From DASSUW01 sp963830725 (GTDB lineage: Bacteria; Actinomycetota; Thermoleophilia; Solirubrobacterales; Solirubrobacteraceae), in contig CAWHNO010000014.1 in the NCBI GenBank assembly GCA_963830725.1, forward strand, positions 133,803-197,802: DNA of 64,000 nucleotides. Reading direction: 5' to 3'. The notes beneath the pieces were generated by a model that was not told where the DNA came from, made no database searches, and was given only the letters and a program-made list of their open reading frames with translations. Positions 35,663 to 44,391 of this stretch are shown here, one piece after another. A program made the translations under genes and the position numbers. The stretch's first letter is position 1, and every line of letters starts with the position of its first letter.

Positions 35663-36498
35663 TGGTCGAGGTCCTCTACTACGCGATCCCGTTCTTCGTG
35701 CTGCTGCTGGTGGTCGAGGCGCTGTCGTTCCGCCACTACCACGAGGACGACCTCGTCGGCTACGAGCACAACGACACGCGCACGAGCATCACGATGGGCC
35801 TCGGCAACGTGACCGTCAACGTCGTCTGGAAGCTCGTGGTGGTCGTCATCTACGCCGCGCTCTACGAGCTGACGCCGTTCCGCTTGCCCGAGGACGCGTG
35901 GTGGGTGTGGATCCTGCTCTTCCTCGCCGACGACCTCGCCTACTACTGGTTCCACCGCGTCTCGCACGTGAGCCGGTTCTTCTGGGCCAGCCACGTGGTC
36001 CACCACTCGAGCACGCATTTCAACCTCTCGACCGCCCTGCGCCAGACATGGGTCCCGATGACCTACCTGCCGTTCTGGCTGCCGCTGCTGCTCGTGGGCT
36101 TCCCGCCGTGGATGGTGCTGCTGGCCCAGTCGTGGAGCCTGATCTACCAGTTCGGCCTGCACACCGAGCGGATCGGGCGGCTGCCGCGGCCGCTGGAGTT
36201 CGTCTTCAACACGCCGTCGCACCACCGCGTCCACCACGGCGCCAACGAGCAGTACCTGGACCGCAACTACGGCGGCATCCTGATCGTCTGGGACCGGCTG
36301 TTCGGCTCCTTCATCCCGGAGTCCGAGCGCGTCCGCTACGGGCTGACCAAGAACATCGACACGTTCAATCCGGTCAAGGTCGCGTTCGGCGAGTACGGAT
36401 CGCTGCTGCGCGACCTGCGCGCCGCCCGCGGCTGGCGTACCCGGCTGCAGATCGCCCTGCGTGGCCCCGCCTGGCGACCCGCCGACGAGCCCGAGTAG
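35662..36498 (+). CDS. Sterol desaturase/fatty acid hydroxylase family membrane protein
   Basis: A 278-aa di-iron membrane oxygenase. Histidine clusters WFHRVSH, SHVVHHSSTHFN and SHHRVHHG match HxxxH, HxxHH and HxxHH. Several hydrophobic segments (ALYELTPF..WVWILLFLADD, YLPFWLPLLLVG). ATG overlaps the GntR stop. Probably hydroxylates or desaturates a lipid under GntR control. Confidence 0.9.
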   Translation: MVEVLYYAIPFFVLLLVVEALSFRHYHEDDLVGYEHNDTRTSITMGLGNVTVNVVWKLVVVVIYAALYELTPFRLPEDAWWVWILLFLADDLAYYWFHRVSHVSRFFWASHVVHHSSTHFNLSTALRQTWVPMTYLPFWLPLLLVGFPPWMVLLAQSWSLIYQFGLHTERIGRLPRPLEFVFNTPSHHRVHHGANEQYLDRNYGGILIVWDRLFGSFIPESERVRYGLTKNIDTFNPVKVAFGEYGSLLRDLRAARGWRTRLQIALRGPAWRPADEPE

Positions 36499-36502
36499 CG
36501 GC

Positions 36503-36856
36503 TCAGCCGGCGAAGTCGGTGGGTTCGATGAGCCCGCGGCGTAGCGCCTGGATCATCGTCTCCACCTCGATCGCCATCGCGCTGGCGTCGATCTTCTCCA
36601 GCGCGCGAGTCAGGATGTCGAGCCGGCGGTCGAGCTCGAGGTCGAAGCGGGCGGCCACAGCGTTCGTCACCGTCGCCTCGCGCCAGGTGTCGCAGGCGCC
36701 GCAGCGCATCAGCATCCACCAGTGCGTCTCGCCGACGGGCTCCCAGTCGACCGGGTTGACGAAGTCGGCGCCGCACAGCGCGCAGGTCACCAGGTGGACG
36801 TCGGGATCGGGGCGATCCTGGGCAATCCGGAGTCGAGTGAACGCGCGCGAGAACAT
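36503..36856 (-). CDS. Small zinc-ribbon-like hypothetical protein
   Basis: About 117 aa: FTRLRIAQDRPDPDVHLVTC, CALCGADFVNPVDWEPVGE, HWWMLMRCGACDTWRE. CxxC pairs (CALC, CGAC) suggest a zinc ribbon, followed by a helical C-terminus (LDILTRALEKIDASAMAIE). ATG 36856 chosen by family style. A GTG at 36931 would add 25 residues with another CPGC pair. Function unknown. Confidence 0.65.
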   Translation of the reverse strand: MFSRAFTRLRIAQDRPDPDVHLVTCALCGADFVNPVDWEPVGETHWWMLMRCGACDTWREATVTNAVAARFDLELDRRLDILTRALEKIDASAMAIEVETMIQALRRGLIEPTDFAG

Positions 36857-36979
36857 CGGAAGGTCCAACACTCGGACATACGCACGGGACCTGCAACCCG
36901 GACACCACCCCTTAGGGGGTGGGGCAGGCACTACGTTTGACCAGCCTCGGCGCTCGCCCGTAGCGTTCGAGCCCGCTAT

Positions 36980-37120
36980 ATGGGAGCGCCGGCGAGGATC
37001 GTCACGGGCCGCCGGTCCAAGTGGCTGGTGGTGCTCGTCTGGGTCGTCGTCCTGACCGTTCCCTTCAGCGCGCTCGGCTCCAAGCGCGCCGACGCCGCCG
37101 ACAACCGGACCGAGAGCTCG
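36980..37120 (+). pseudogene. N-terminal remnant of an MMPL/RND-type membrane transporter
   Basis: ATG at 36980 reads MGAPARIVTGRRSKWLVVLV, then a hydrophobic stretch to FSALGSKRADAADNRTES, the standard start of actinobacterial MMPL transporters. After about 47 residues the frame enters antisense of the next gene and stops at 37189. The remaining 700 or so residues of such a protein are absent. Confidence 0.6.
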
Positions 37121-37128
37121 CGAAGCGG

Positions 37129-37407
37129 TCAGTACTTGACGGCCGAGTTGCTGCGCCGGTGCAGCTTGTCGCGGTCGCAGTCGCGGTAGTCGCGCGGGTA
37201 GACCGCGTCGCCGCTGCTCTTGTCGGAGACCTTGGCGGCCGGCGCGGCCTCGCTGCCCGTGATCGCCGAGGCGCCGGCCGCGAACGCGCCCGTCGCCAGC
37301 ACTGCGGAGAGTGCGGTCAGCGTCCAGCGCCGCAGCCGCGGCCGCCGCGGCGGCTCGGGCTCCTCGAGTACCCGGTACTCGACATCGTCGAAGCGATCGG
37401 GTCCCAC
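37129..37407 (-). CDS. Small single-pass membrane protein, unknown
   Basis: A 92-aa protein: basic N-terminus (EPPRRPRLRRW), one hydrophobic helix (TLTALSAVLATGAFAAGASA), then a polar tail with YPRDYRDCDRDKLHRR. GTG at 37407 with TACGAT 7 nt upstream (leaderless). Divergent from the glycosyltransferase gene. No family recognised. Confidence 0.6.
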   Translation of the reverse strand: MGPDRFDDVEYRVLEEPEPPRRPRLRRWTLTALSAVLATGAFAAGASAITGSEAAPAAKVSDKSSGDAVYPRDYRDCDRDKLHRRSNSAVKY

Positions 37408-37427
37408 GACTGCAATCGTACTCCTCC

Positions 37428-38504
37428 GTGCAACGCTTGATCGCGGGCGGTCCGCATTACTACAGACTGCGGCCCGACTCGACGGTCGGGGGCGAGGTGT
37501 ACGAGCGGAGGCTGCTCGAGCGCCTCCCCGCACACGGCATCGATCTGGAGCTCGGGCTGCCGCGCGACCATGCCGTGACCGCGCCGGTCGAGGGCTGGCG
37601 GATCCGCGTGCTGCGCCACCGGCTCGGCCTGCACTGGGTCCGCGCACCGCTGGTCTTCACGCCCTACGTGGTGCGCCTCGCGGGCCGCGTGGACCTGCTG
37701 CGCGGGCACTCGGTCCGTCACACCGGCCCCGCGCTGCTGCTCGGCCGCGCGCTCGCCCGCTCGAGCGTGCCCGTGGTGCTCCATCACCACCACCTCTATC
37801 CGCGCTGGGCGCGGCTGGAGGCGGCGATCGCGCGCCGCGCCGACGCGGTGATCACCGTGTCCGAGCACTCGCGCGACGAGCTCGCGGCGGCGGGCGTCCC
37901 GCGCGAGCGCGTGCACGTGATCCGCGAGGGCATCGCCACTCCGCCGCCGACCGAGGGGCGGCCGGACGCCTGGCCGGGCGACGGGCTGCGGCTGCTGCAC
38001 CTCGGCCGGCTCGAGCCGCGCAAGCGCCCCGGCCTGGCGATCGACACGCTCGCCCTGCTGCGCCGCGAGGGCCTCGAGGCCTCGCTCGTGCTCGCCGGCG
38101 AGGGGCCGCAGGAGGAGCTGGCCGCCCGCGCCGCCGGGCTGCCGGTGCGCTTCGCGGGGCGCGTCCCGGAGGCGGAGAAGTGGCGCCTCTACGACAGCGC
38201 GGACGTGCTGCTGTTCGGCTCGACGCTCGAGGGCTTCGGGCTCGTGGTCGCCGAGGCGCAGTCGCGCGGGCTGCCGGTGGTCGCCGCGGCCGGCACGGCG
38301 ACCGCCGAGGCGCTCGATCCGGGCCGCAGCGGCCTGCTGGCGGCGCCCGGTCCGGAGGCGTTCGCGACGGCCGTGCGGCAGCTCGAGGATCCGCAGCGGC
38401 GCGCGGCCATGAGCGCGCGGGCGCGCGAGTTCGCGGCGCGGTTCGACTGGGACGCGTGCGCCGCCGAGGTGGCCGACCTGTATCGCTCGCTGGTTCGCGG
38501 CTGA
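37428..38504 (+). CDS. Glycosyltransferase, GT4-like
   Basis: A 358-aa GT-B glycosyltransferase. GGEVYERRLLERLPAHGIDL at the N-terminus, HHHHLYPRWARLEAAIARRA, ADAVITVSEHSRDELAA, LLHLGRLEPRKRPGLAIDTL, and the EGFGLVVAEAQSRGLPVVA motif (E-x7-E). GTG start at 37428; the upstream frame overlaps the divergent gene. TGATG overlap with a second glycosyltransferase. Probably works in cell-surface glycan assembly; donor and acceptor unknown. Confidence 0.86.
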   Translation: MQRLIAGGPHYYRLRPDSTVGGEVYERRLLERLPAHGIDLELGLPRDHAVTAPVEGWRIRVLRHRLGLHWVRAPLVFTPYVVRLAGRVDLLRGHSVRHTGPALLLGRALARSSVPVVLHHHHLYPRWARLEAAIARRADAVITVSEHSRDELAAAGVPRERVHVIREGIATPPPTEGRPDAWPGDGLRLLHLGRLEPRKRPGLAIDTLALLRREGLEASLVLAGEGPQEELAARAAGLPVRFAGRVPEAEKWRLYDSADVLLFGSTLEGFGLVVAEAQSRGLPVVAAAGTATAEALDPGRSGLLAAPGPEAFATAVRQLEDPQRRAAMSARAREFAARFDWDACAAEVADLYRSLVRG

Positions 38505-39601
38505 TGTCCGCCCGAGTCGACGTCGCGCTTCTCTCGCTCGGTACCACCGCCGGACTGCGGCACGCCGACGAGGCGCTCGCCCAGCTGCTCACGGCCACGG
38601 GCTTGACCTGCGGGATCGTGCGCGTGCGCTTCGGCGCGACCGCTCGCCTGCGGCGCCAGATCACGGTCCTCGACCTGGTCGAGGGCCTCGCCGCGCGCCG
38701 GGCCGCTCGCGCGACGTGGGACGCACGCGCGGTCATCGTCTCGAGCGCCACGACGGGGCTGTTGATCGAGCGCCCGCGGGTCCCGTGGGCGGTGCGGTTC
38801 GACTCGCCGACGGCGCTCAACCGGCCGGGCTGGAGCGGCGCCTGGCAGCGCGCGCGCGAACGGCGCGTGTTCGCGGCCGCCGACGTCCTGCTGCCGTACG
38901 GCGAGGCCGCTGCGCGCGCGGCCGAGCCGGCGCTGGCCGGCGCCGCCCGGCGGCCGCGGATCATTCCGGTGCCCGTGCTGATCGAGGCGCCGGCGGTCGA
39001 GGACGTCGCCGGCGGCGACGAGGCCGGCCGAGGTGCTGGCGGCCGCGAGGTGGTCGCCTACGCGGGCTGGCTGCGGAAGCGTGGCATCGACATCCTGTGC
39101 GCGGCCTGGAACGAGGCGGCGCTGCCCGGCGTGCGCCTCGTGATCGGTGGCGCCGACCGCGAGACGGGCCTGGCCTGGCTGACCCGCTGCGGCGTGCCCG
39201 AGCCGCAGAACGTCGAGTGGGCGGGCGACGTGCCGCACGGCCAGTGGCTCGAGCGGGTGGCTCGTGCGCGCGCGTTCCTCAACGCCTCGCGGCGCGAGGA
39301 CTACGGGCAATCGCAGCTCGAGGCGCTGGCCGCGGGGACCCCGCTGGTCACCGTCCCCTCACCCGGCGCCTACGAGGCGTTGCCGATCGCGCGCCGGCTC
39401 GCACCGGAGCTGGTCGCGGCCGACGGCACGCCGGCGGCGCTCGCCGCCGCACTGCGCGCCGGCCTCGAGCTGCGCGACCGCGAGGGCTACGCGCGCCGCG
39501 CGGCGGCCGAGATGGCGCCCTACCGGCGCGACGCCGTGCTCGCGGTCGTGCGCGACGAAGTGGCGCCGGCGCTCGGGCTCGGATCGCCCCGCCCCTCGTA
39601 G
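38504..39601 (+). CDS. Glycosyltransferase, group 1
   Basis: A 365-aa GT-B protein. VAYAGWLRKRGIDILCAAWN, VEWAGDVPHGQWLERVARAR, FLNASRREDYGQSQLEALAA, GTPLVTVPSPGAYEALPIAR: the C-terminal donor-binding domain with the Glu pair (EDYGQSQLE). Start ATG overlaps the previous glycosyltransferase stop, so the two are co-translated. Ends at a strong bidirectional hairpin. Confidence 0.85.
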   Translation: MSARVDVALLSLGTTAGLRHADEALAQLLTATGLTCGIVRVRFGATARLRRQITVLDLVEGLAARRAARATWDARAVIVSSATTGLLIERPRVPWAVRFDSPTALNRPGWSGAWQRARERRVFAAADVLLPYGEAAARAAEPALAGAARRPRIIPVPVLIEAPAVEDVAGGDEAGRGAGGREVVAYAGWLRKRGIDILCAAWNEAALPGVRLVIGGADRETGLAWLTRCGVPEPQNVEWAGDVPHGQWLERVARARAFLNASRREDYGQSQLEALAAGTPLVTVPSPGAYEALPIARRLAPELVAADGTPAALAAALRAGLELRDREGYARRAAAEMAPYRRDAVLAVVRDEVAPALGLGSPRPS

Positions 39602-39608
39602 GTCGGAC

Positions 39609-39644
39609 GGGCTGCCGCCCACCTCACAGGGTGGGCGGCAGCCC
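39609..39644. terminator. Bidirectional terminator hairpin
   Basis: Perfect 15-bp stem, GGGCTGCCGCCCACC / GGTGGGCGGCAGCCC, loop of 6 nt holding the TGA of the sigma gene. It sits between the convergent glycosyltransferase and ECF sigma genes. No T-tract, as is common in GC-rich actinobacteria. Confidence 0.75.
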
Positions 39645-40562
39645 GAACGCCTCGAACAGCGCCGCGTCGAAGGTGGTGATCTCGGCGACCTTCCCGTCGC
39701 GCGCGCGGATGACGTCGATCTTGAAGGCGCGATAGGTGTCGTCGCCGAACGCGAGCAGGTAGCTCGCGGCCGCCGGTTGGCGGTTGGCGCGCGTCGGCAC
39801 GAGGCGCCAGTCGCCCGGCCGCTGCGGGCCGTAGGCCTGCTCGAGCAGCCCGGCGATCGCCTGGCGGCCCTCGAACAGGAACGGATTCGGGGGCATCGTC
39901 ACGCGCACGTCGTCGGTGATCAGGGACAGCGCCAGCTCGGTGTCGCCGCGCTCGTGGGCGTCGATGAAGCCCGCGAGCAGCTCGCGCTCGGTCTCGCTGA
40001 CCTCGCCCGCGGCCCAATCCTCGCGCCGCCCGGCCGGCAGATGGTCGCGCAGCGTGGCCCGCGCGCGCTGGAGCGCGCTGTTGACCGCGGCGACGGTGAG
40101 CTCGAGCAGCTCGGCGACCTGCTCCGCGGCCCACTCGAGCACGTCGCGCAGGATCAGCACCGCGCGCTGGCGCGGCGGCAGGAGCTGGATCACGGCGAGG
40201 AAGGTGAGCTCGATCGTCTCGCGGGCGATGACCGCGGCATGCGGCTCCTGCTCCGCCTCGGCGAGCAGCCGGTCCGGATACGGCTGCAGCCACGGGATGT
40301 CGCGGAACGACTCCAGCGAGGCCACGCGCCGGCCGTCGCTCTTGATCTTGTCGAGGCACGCGTTGGTGGCGATCTTGTAGAGCCAGGCGCGGAACCACTC
40401 GTCGCGCTCGAGCGTCTCGCGCCGGCGCCACGCGCGCAGCAGCGTCTCCTGCACGAGGTCCTCCGCCTCCTCGAAGTTCCCCAGCATGCGGTAGCAGTGC
40501 ACGTGCAGCTCGCGGCGATGCAGCTCGGTGCGGGCAGCGAACTCGGCCTCCGTCGTGGTCAT
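39624..40562 (-). CDS. ECF sigma factor with SnoaL-like C-terminal domain
   Basis: A 312-aa sigma-70-family protein. Region 2: LHVHCYRMLGNFEEAEDLVQ, ETLLRAWRRRETL. Region 4: LPPRQRAVLILRDVLEW, AEQVAELLELTVAAVNSALQ. The C-terminal 120 residues (FIDAHERGDTELALSLITDD, FEGRQAIAGLLEQAYG) form a SnoaL/NTF2-like domain as in ECF41/ECF56-type sigma factors, where it replaces an anti-sigma factor. No anti-sigma gene is adjacent. Confidence 0.9.
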   Translation of the reverse strand: MTTTEAEFAARTELHRRELHVHCYRMLGNFEEAEDLVQETLLRAWRRRETLERDEWFRAWLYKIATNACLDKIKSDGRRVASLESFRDIPWLQPYPDRLLAEAEQEPHAAVIARETIELTFLAVIQLLPPRQRAVLILRDVLEWAAEQVAELLELTVAAVNSALQRARATLRDHLPAGRREDWAAGEVSETERELLAGFIDAHERGDTELALSLITDDVRVTMPPNPFLFEGRQAIAGLLEQAYGPQRPGDWRLVPTRANRQPAAASYLLAFGDDTYRAFKIDVIRARDGKVAEITTFDAALFEAFGLPPTL

Positions 40563-40598
40563 GTCCCTGAGGTAATGGTCCGTTGGGCGGGCCCCTCG

Positions 40599-41738
40599 CT
40601 AGTCCTCGAACTCGTGCTCGTGGCCCTGGCCGGTCCGCGGCTTGGAGCCGAAGCCGCGTTGCAGGCCGCCGGTGCTCACGCCCGGCGGCGGACCGCCCGG
40701 CTGGGGGTCGCCGGCGCGGCCGCGGTGGGTGGGGCGGTCACGATCGCGGCTCGGCTGGACGCGCTTGGGCTCGCCGCGCTGCTTGGGGAAGTGCGGCGGC
40801 CACGGCGCGTCCCCGAGGCCGCCCTCCTCGTCGCGGCGGGCAAGCTCGAGCAGCGCGTCGAGCGAGCCCACGTTGAGGTCGATGTCGGCGGCCGGGTCGC
40901 CGACCGTGCGCAGCCGCTCGGGCACGGTGTCGATTCGCAGGTCGCCGGGCTCGGCGTCCGGCACCTCGTCCCATTCGAGCGCGCACGAGACGCGCGCATC
41001 GGGCGTCGGGCGCACGGAGTAGCCGGAGGCGACCGTGCGGTCGCGCGCGTTCTGGTTGTAGTCGACGAACACCCCGTGGCGCTCCTCCTTCCACCACTTG
41101 GTCGTCGCCAGGTCGGGCGCGCGGCGCTCGACCTCGCGCGCCATCGCGAGCGCCGCCCGCCGCACCTCGAGGAAGTCCCACTCCGGCTCGATCCGCGCGT
41201 TGACGTGGATGCCCTTCGAGCCCGAGGTCTTCGGGTAGCCGCGCAGGCCGTGCTCGCTCAGCACGTCGCGCACCACCATCGCCGTCCGCCGCACCGCGTC
41301 CCAGCTGATGCCGGGCGTGGGATCGAGGTCCACGCGCAGCTCGTCGGGATGGTCGAGGTCGGCGCGCCGCGCGGGCCACGGGTTGAAGTCGATGACGCCG
41401 AGGTTGACCGCCCACACCAGGTGCGCCTCGTCGTTGGCCACGAGCTCCTCGGCGGTGCGGCCCGACGGGAAGGAGACGGTCGCCGTCTGCAGCCAGTCCG
41501 GCACCTTCTGCGGCACGCGCTTCTGCCAGATCGGGTCCTCCATGATCCCGTTGACGAAGCGCTTGAGCACCGTCGGGCGCTCGCGCAGGTGCACGAGCAC
41601 CGCGTCGGCGGCCGTCACGTAGTACTCCGCGAGATCGAGCTTCGTCCAGCCGGCCTTGGGGAAGTAGACCTTGGCCGGGTTGGACAGGCGGACCTCCCTC
41701 CCTGCCAGCTCGAGCATCGTGAAGTCGCTCTTCGCCAC
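40599..41738 (-). CDS. LigD-type primase/polymerase domain protein
   Basis: A 379-aa stand-alone polymerase domain of the non-homologous end-joining ligase LigD. VRLSNPAKVYFPKAGWTKLD, RPTVLKRFVNGIMEDPIWQK, DELRVDLDPTPGISWD (catalytic DxD), GYPKTSGSKGIHVNARIEP, DYNQNARDRTVASGYSVRP. No ligase or phosphoesterase domain and no Ku gene nearby. The C-terminal 60 residues are a disordered Arg/Pro/Gly tail. GTG start. Confidence 0.9.
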   Translation of the reverse strand: MAKSDFTMLELAGREVRLSNPAKVYFPKAGWTKLDLAEYYVTAADAVLVHLRERPTVLKRFVNGIMEDPIWQKRVPQKVPDWLQTATVSFPSGRTAEELVANDEAHLVWAVNLGVIDFNPWPARRADLDHPDELRVDLDPTPGISWDAVRRTAMVVRDVLSEHGLRGYPKTSGSKGIHVNARIEPEWDFLEVRRAALAMAREVERRAPDLATTKWWKEERHGVFVDYNQNARDRTVASGYSVRPTPDARVSCALEWDEVPDAEPGDLRIDTVPERLRTVGDPAADIDLNVGSLDALLELARRDEEGGLGDAPWPPHFPKQRGEPKRVQPSRDRDRPTHRGRAGDPQPGGPPPGVSTGGLQRGFGSKPRTGQGHEHEFED

Positions 41739-41809
41739 CGTCCTGGAGCGTACCTGTCGATTTCCGCTCGCCGTTCGTGTAGACGGGGAACGAACAGGCG
41801 GGACGTGCG

Positions 41810-41986
41810 CTACGGGGTGCGCCTGCGGCCGGTCGGCCGCGGCGGCGCCGAGGCGGCGGCCTGCCGGCGCTCGGCCGCCTCGCGCTTGAGACGGCGCTGG
41901 ACCTCCGTGGCCTCTTCCGCCCGCTCGGCGGGCGTCTTGCCTCTCGGCCGTTCCTTGCGCGACGACGGGCGTTGCGGCGGTGCCAT
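41810..41986 (-). CDS. Small basic hypothetical protein
   Basis: 58 aa, strongly basic, one predicted helix (AERAEEATEVQRRLKREAAE) between Pro/Arg-rich ends. ATG 41986 is preceded by AGGAG with 8-nt spacing; a GTG at 41995 would overlap that site. No family recognised. It may bind nucleic acid (inference from composition only). Confidence 0.5.
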   Translation of the reverse strand: MAPPQRPSSRKERPRGKTPAERAEEATEVQRRLKREAAERRQAAASAPPRPTGRRRTP

Positions 41987-42130
41987 GTCCGGCACTCCTC
42001 GCTCGCTCCCCTTGGGCTCGGGCGCACGCGGAGGGAGGGGAGGCGGCCCCGGGCGTGCGATGGAGCCAAGCCTACTCGGCGGCGGAGGCCGGCATCGCCG
42101 GTCCTCCGCCCAGCCGATCGGGTTCAGCGC

Positions 42131-42334
42131 TTAGAGCGTGGTGACGTTCGCGGCGGCGGGGCCCTTGGGTCCCTGCTCGGCCTCGTAGGACACCTTGGCG
42201 CCCTCGGCGAGGGTCTTGAAGCCCTCACCGACGATCGCGCTGTGGTGGACGAAGAGGTCCTTGGAGCCCTCGTCCGGCGTGATGAAGCCGAAGCCCTTGT
42301 CGTCGCTGAACCACTTGACGGTTCCAGTTGCCAT
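42131..42334 (-). CDS. cspA: Cold-shock protein
   Basis: 67-aa single cold-shock domain, RNA/DNA chaperone. GTVKWFSDDKGFGFITPDEG (RNP1 KGFGFI) and DLFVHHSAI (RNP2 LFVHHS). ATG 42334 has a strong GGAGG 8 nt upstream; the longer frame is the leader. The 182-bp region to the next gene probably includes a long 5' leader, as in many csp genes. Confidence 0.96.
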   Translation of the reverse strand: MATGTVKWFSDDKGFGFITPDEGSKDLFVHHSAIVGEGFKTLAEGAKVSYEAEQGPKGPAAANVTTL

Positions 42335-42516
42335 GTTGTTCCTCCACGGCGTCGTGTGCACTGCGTACGCGGGAGAAGCGGTGAAGCGACAACTGCGGGC
42401 GCTGGGCACTGCGTCGCCGGATCGCTGATGATCCGGCCGTACGCGGGACAGATTAGCGTGTTGGCGGTTCCAGGTAGGCTCGTGCTCCGCCAGCGAATCT
42501 CGTCAGGAGTCAGGGA

Positions 42517-43467
42517 GTGCCGCGAACGCTGCGCCCGCCGGTACGGAGCACGCTGGTCACAACCGCGGGCGCGGTCGCCGTCGTCGGGGTGCTGGCGTAC
42601 GTGCTCGCGGATCGGCGGGACGAGTTCAGCGCCGCGCTCGGAGCGGCGCCAGTGTGGATCCTGCTCCTCGCCACGGCGCTGCAGCTGCTGGCGCTCCTGA
42701 CCCGCACCGAGGCCTGGCGAATCTGCGTCGTCGCGGCGGGCGGCTCGGTCGGCCGGCGCTGCCTGTTCCGGGCGGCGAGCGTGGGCTACGTCGTCGCTCA
42801 GCTCAACAGCCAGCTCGGTGCGGCCGCGCGCATCGGCGCCCTGCGCCGCGCCGGGGGCGACGAGTGCCCGCGCGTGCCGGCGCTGATCGCGGCGGAGGTG
42901 CCGATCCTCGCGATCGAGGCCGTCCTGGCCGCGCTGACGTCGTTCACGTTGGTCGGCCCGCTCGGGCTGCCCTGGTGGCTGCCGCTCGTGCTGCTGGCGC
43001 TCGCGGCGGCTGCTGATGGCGGGCCTGCGGCGCGCGGCGAGTCGCTGGCGCGCGGGCTTCTGCAGCGGCCTGGCGATCCTGCGCAGCCTGCGCGGCCGGA
43101 ACGCCGTCATCGCGCTGATCCTCGTGGCGGTCGGATCACAGATCGCACGCAACTGGCTGATGCTGCACGCCGTCGGCGTCGAGGCGTCGGTGCTGGACGC
43201 GATCGCCGTGCTGATCGCGATGGTCACGCTCAGCCAGCTGCCGGTCGGCCCGAGCGTCGGGGCGGCGGCCGTGGTCCTCATCCTCGGCGCCAACGGCGTC
43301 GCGCTCGCCGCCGCGGCCGGCGTGCTGTTGACCGCGACGGGGACCGCCGGCGCGCTCGCGTTTGCGACGTGGGCCGGGCTCGATCGCCTGTGGATCCTGC
43401 GACCCGCCGCCCAGCGTCGGCCGCGTGCGCCGTGGTCGCGCAGCCCGCGATCGAGGCCGGCCGCTAG
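42517..43467 (+). CDS. Lysylphosphatidylglycerol synthase TM-region-like membrane protein, frame interrupted
   Basis: About 315 aa with 7-8 hydrophobic helices. VAQLNSQLGAAARIGALRRA resembles the conserved region of UPF0104/LPG-synthase flippase-like proteins. The middle is in a second frame from about 43010 (ILRSLRGRNAVIALILVAVG, MLHAVGVEASVLDAIAVLIA, LSQLPVGPSVGAAAVVLILG). A return to the first frame near 43400 would give the TAG at 43465-43467, next to the convergent hydrolase. GTG start with AGGAG upstream. Probably a lipid flippase-type protein. Confidence 0.68.
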   Translation: MPRTLRPPVRSTLVTTAGAVAVVGVLAYVLADRRDEFSAALGAAPVWILLLATALQLLALLTRTEAWRICVVAAGGSVGRRCLFRAASVGYVVAQLNSQLGAAARIGALRRAGGDECPRVPALIAAEVPILAIEAVLAALTSFTLVGPLGLPWWLPLVLLALAAAADGGPAARGESLARGLLQRPGDPAQPARPERRHRADPRGGRITDRTQLADAARRRRRGVGAGRDRRADRDGHAQPAAGRPERRGGGRGPHPRRQRRRARRRGRRAVDRDGDRRRARVCDVGRARSPVDPATRRPASAACAVVAQPAIEAGR

Positions 43468-44327
43468 ACGTCGGAGGCGTCGTCGCCGAGCAGCGGCTGC
43501 CAGTGGTCGGCGGTGAGCCGGGCCCCGTCGGTGGTCTCGCAGAAGCCGGTCAGGACCGCGGCGAAGCGCTCCGGGTCGGCGGCGTGCGGGAGGTGACCGG
43601 CGCCGTCGAAGACCTCGAAGCGGCTGCCCGTCATCGCCTCGTGCGCCGCGACGCCGTGGGACACCGGGATGATCGAGTCGCGCTCGCCCCACACGATCAG
43701 GCTCGGGATCAGCGAGGCGAGCGCCAGGCGGTCGTGAGCGCTGACCCGCTGACCGCTCGGCTCGATGACCGCGCGTACGGTGTGCAGGAAGGCCTGTCGC
43801 GAGCCCGTGCTGTCGAGCGACGCGAAGCCTTGGGCGAGCACTTCGACGTCACCGCCGGGCGCCAGCCGCGCGCGTCGCAGCAGGCCGCCCAGCCGGCGCC
43901 CGGCCCCCACGAGCGGCGTCGAGGTCAGCACCGGCAGGACGTAGTCGGCGCCCGGGAGCGCGGCCGCCCGCAGCAGCAGGTGCACCTCGCGGCCGAGCCC
44001 GCCGCTGGACACGAGCACGAGCCGCTCGCAGCGCTCCGGGAACTGGTAGGCGAACTGCATGGCGATGCCGCCGCCGAGCGAGTGCCCGACCACCGTCACG
44101 TGCTCGACCCCCAGCGCGGTGAGGAGGTCGCGCACCCCGGTCGCATGGGCGCCGAGCGAGTAGTCGCCGCGCGGCGTCGCCGACTCCCCGTGGCCGAGCA
44201 GGTCGGGAGCGATCAGGGTGAAGCGCTCGCTCAGCGCGGGCGCCACGAGCTCCCAGGTCTGCGACGAGTTCGCGATGCCGTGCAGGAGCAGGAGCACGGG
44301 GCCGCTGCCGGCGGTCCGGTACGTCAC
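43464..44327 (-). CDS. Alpha/beta hydrolase
   Basis: A 287-aa hydrolase: LLLLHGIANSSQTWE, APDLLGHGESATPRGDYSLG, VTVVGHSLGGGIAMQFAY (nucleophile Ser), LIVWGERDSIIPVSHG (Asp), FDGAGHLPHAADPERFA (His). GTG 44327 is the only usual start, but the conserved HELTLHGHA text just upstream is in the same frame with no ATG/GTG, so a rare start or small damage is possible. Preceded by a winged-helix gene on the same strand. Confidence 0.87.
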   Translation of the reverse strand: MTYRTAGSGPVLLLLHGIANSSQTWELVAPALSERFTLIAPDLLGHGESATPRGDYSLGAHATGVRDLLTALGVEHVTVVGHSLGGGIAMQFAYQFPERCERLVLVSSGGLGREVHLLLRAAALPGADYVLPVLTSTPLVGAGRRLGGLLRRARLAPGGDVEVLAQGFASLDSTGSRQAFLHTVRAVIEPSGQRVSAHDRLALASLIPSLIVWGERDSIIPVSHGVAAHEAMTGSRFEVFDGAGHLPHAADPERFAAVLTGFCETTDGARLTADHWQPLLGDDASDV

Positions 44328-44391
44328 CGCATGCCCGTGCAGCGTCAGCTCGTGCGGGGTCAGCGTCGCCAGTTCCGGCTCCTCACGTTCC

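Noticed and set aside
39602..39650. tRNA-like GC-rich fold
   Set aside because: It is a simple perfect 15-bp hairpin without the clover-leaf arms or TTCGA loop.
42131..42409. Cold-shock protein starting at 42409
   Set aside because: The family start MATGTVKWF at 42334 has a strong SD; the extra 25 residues are the leader region.
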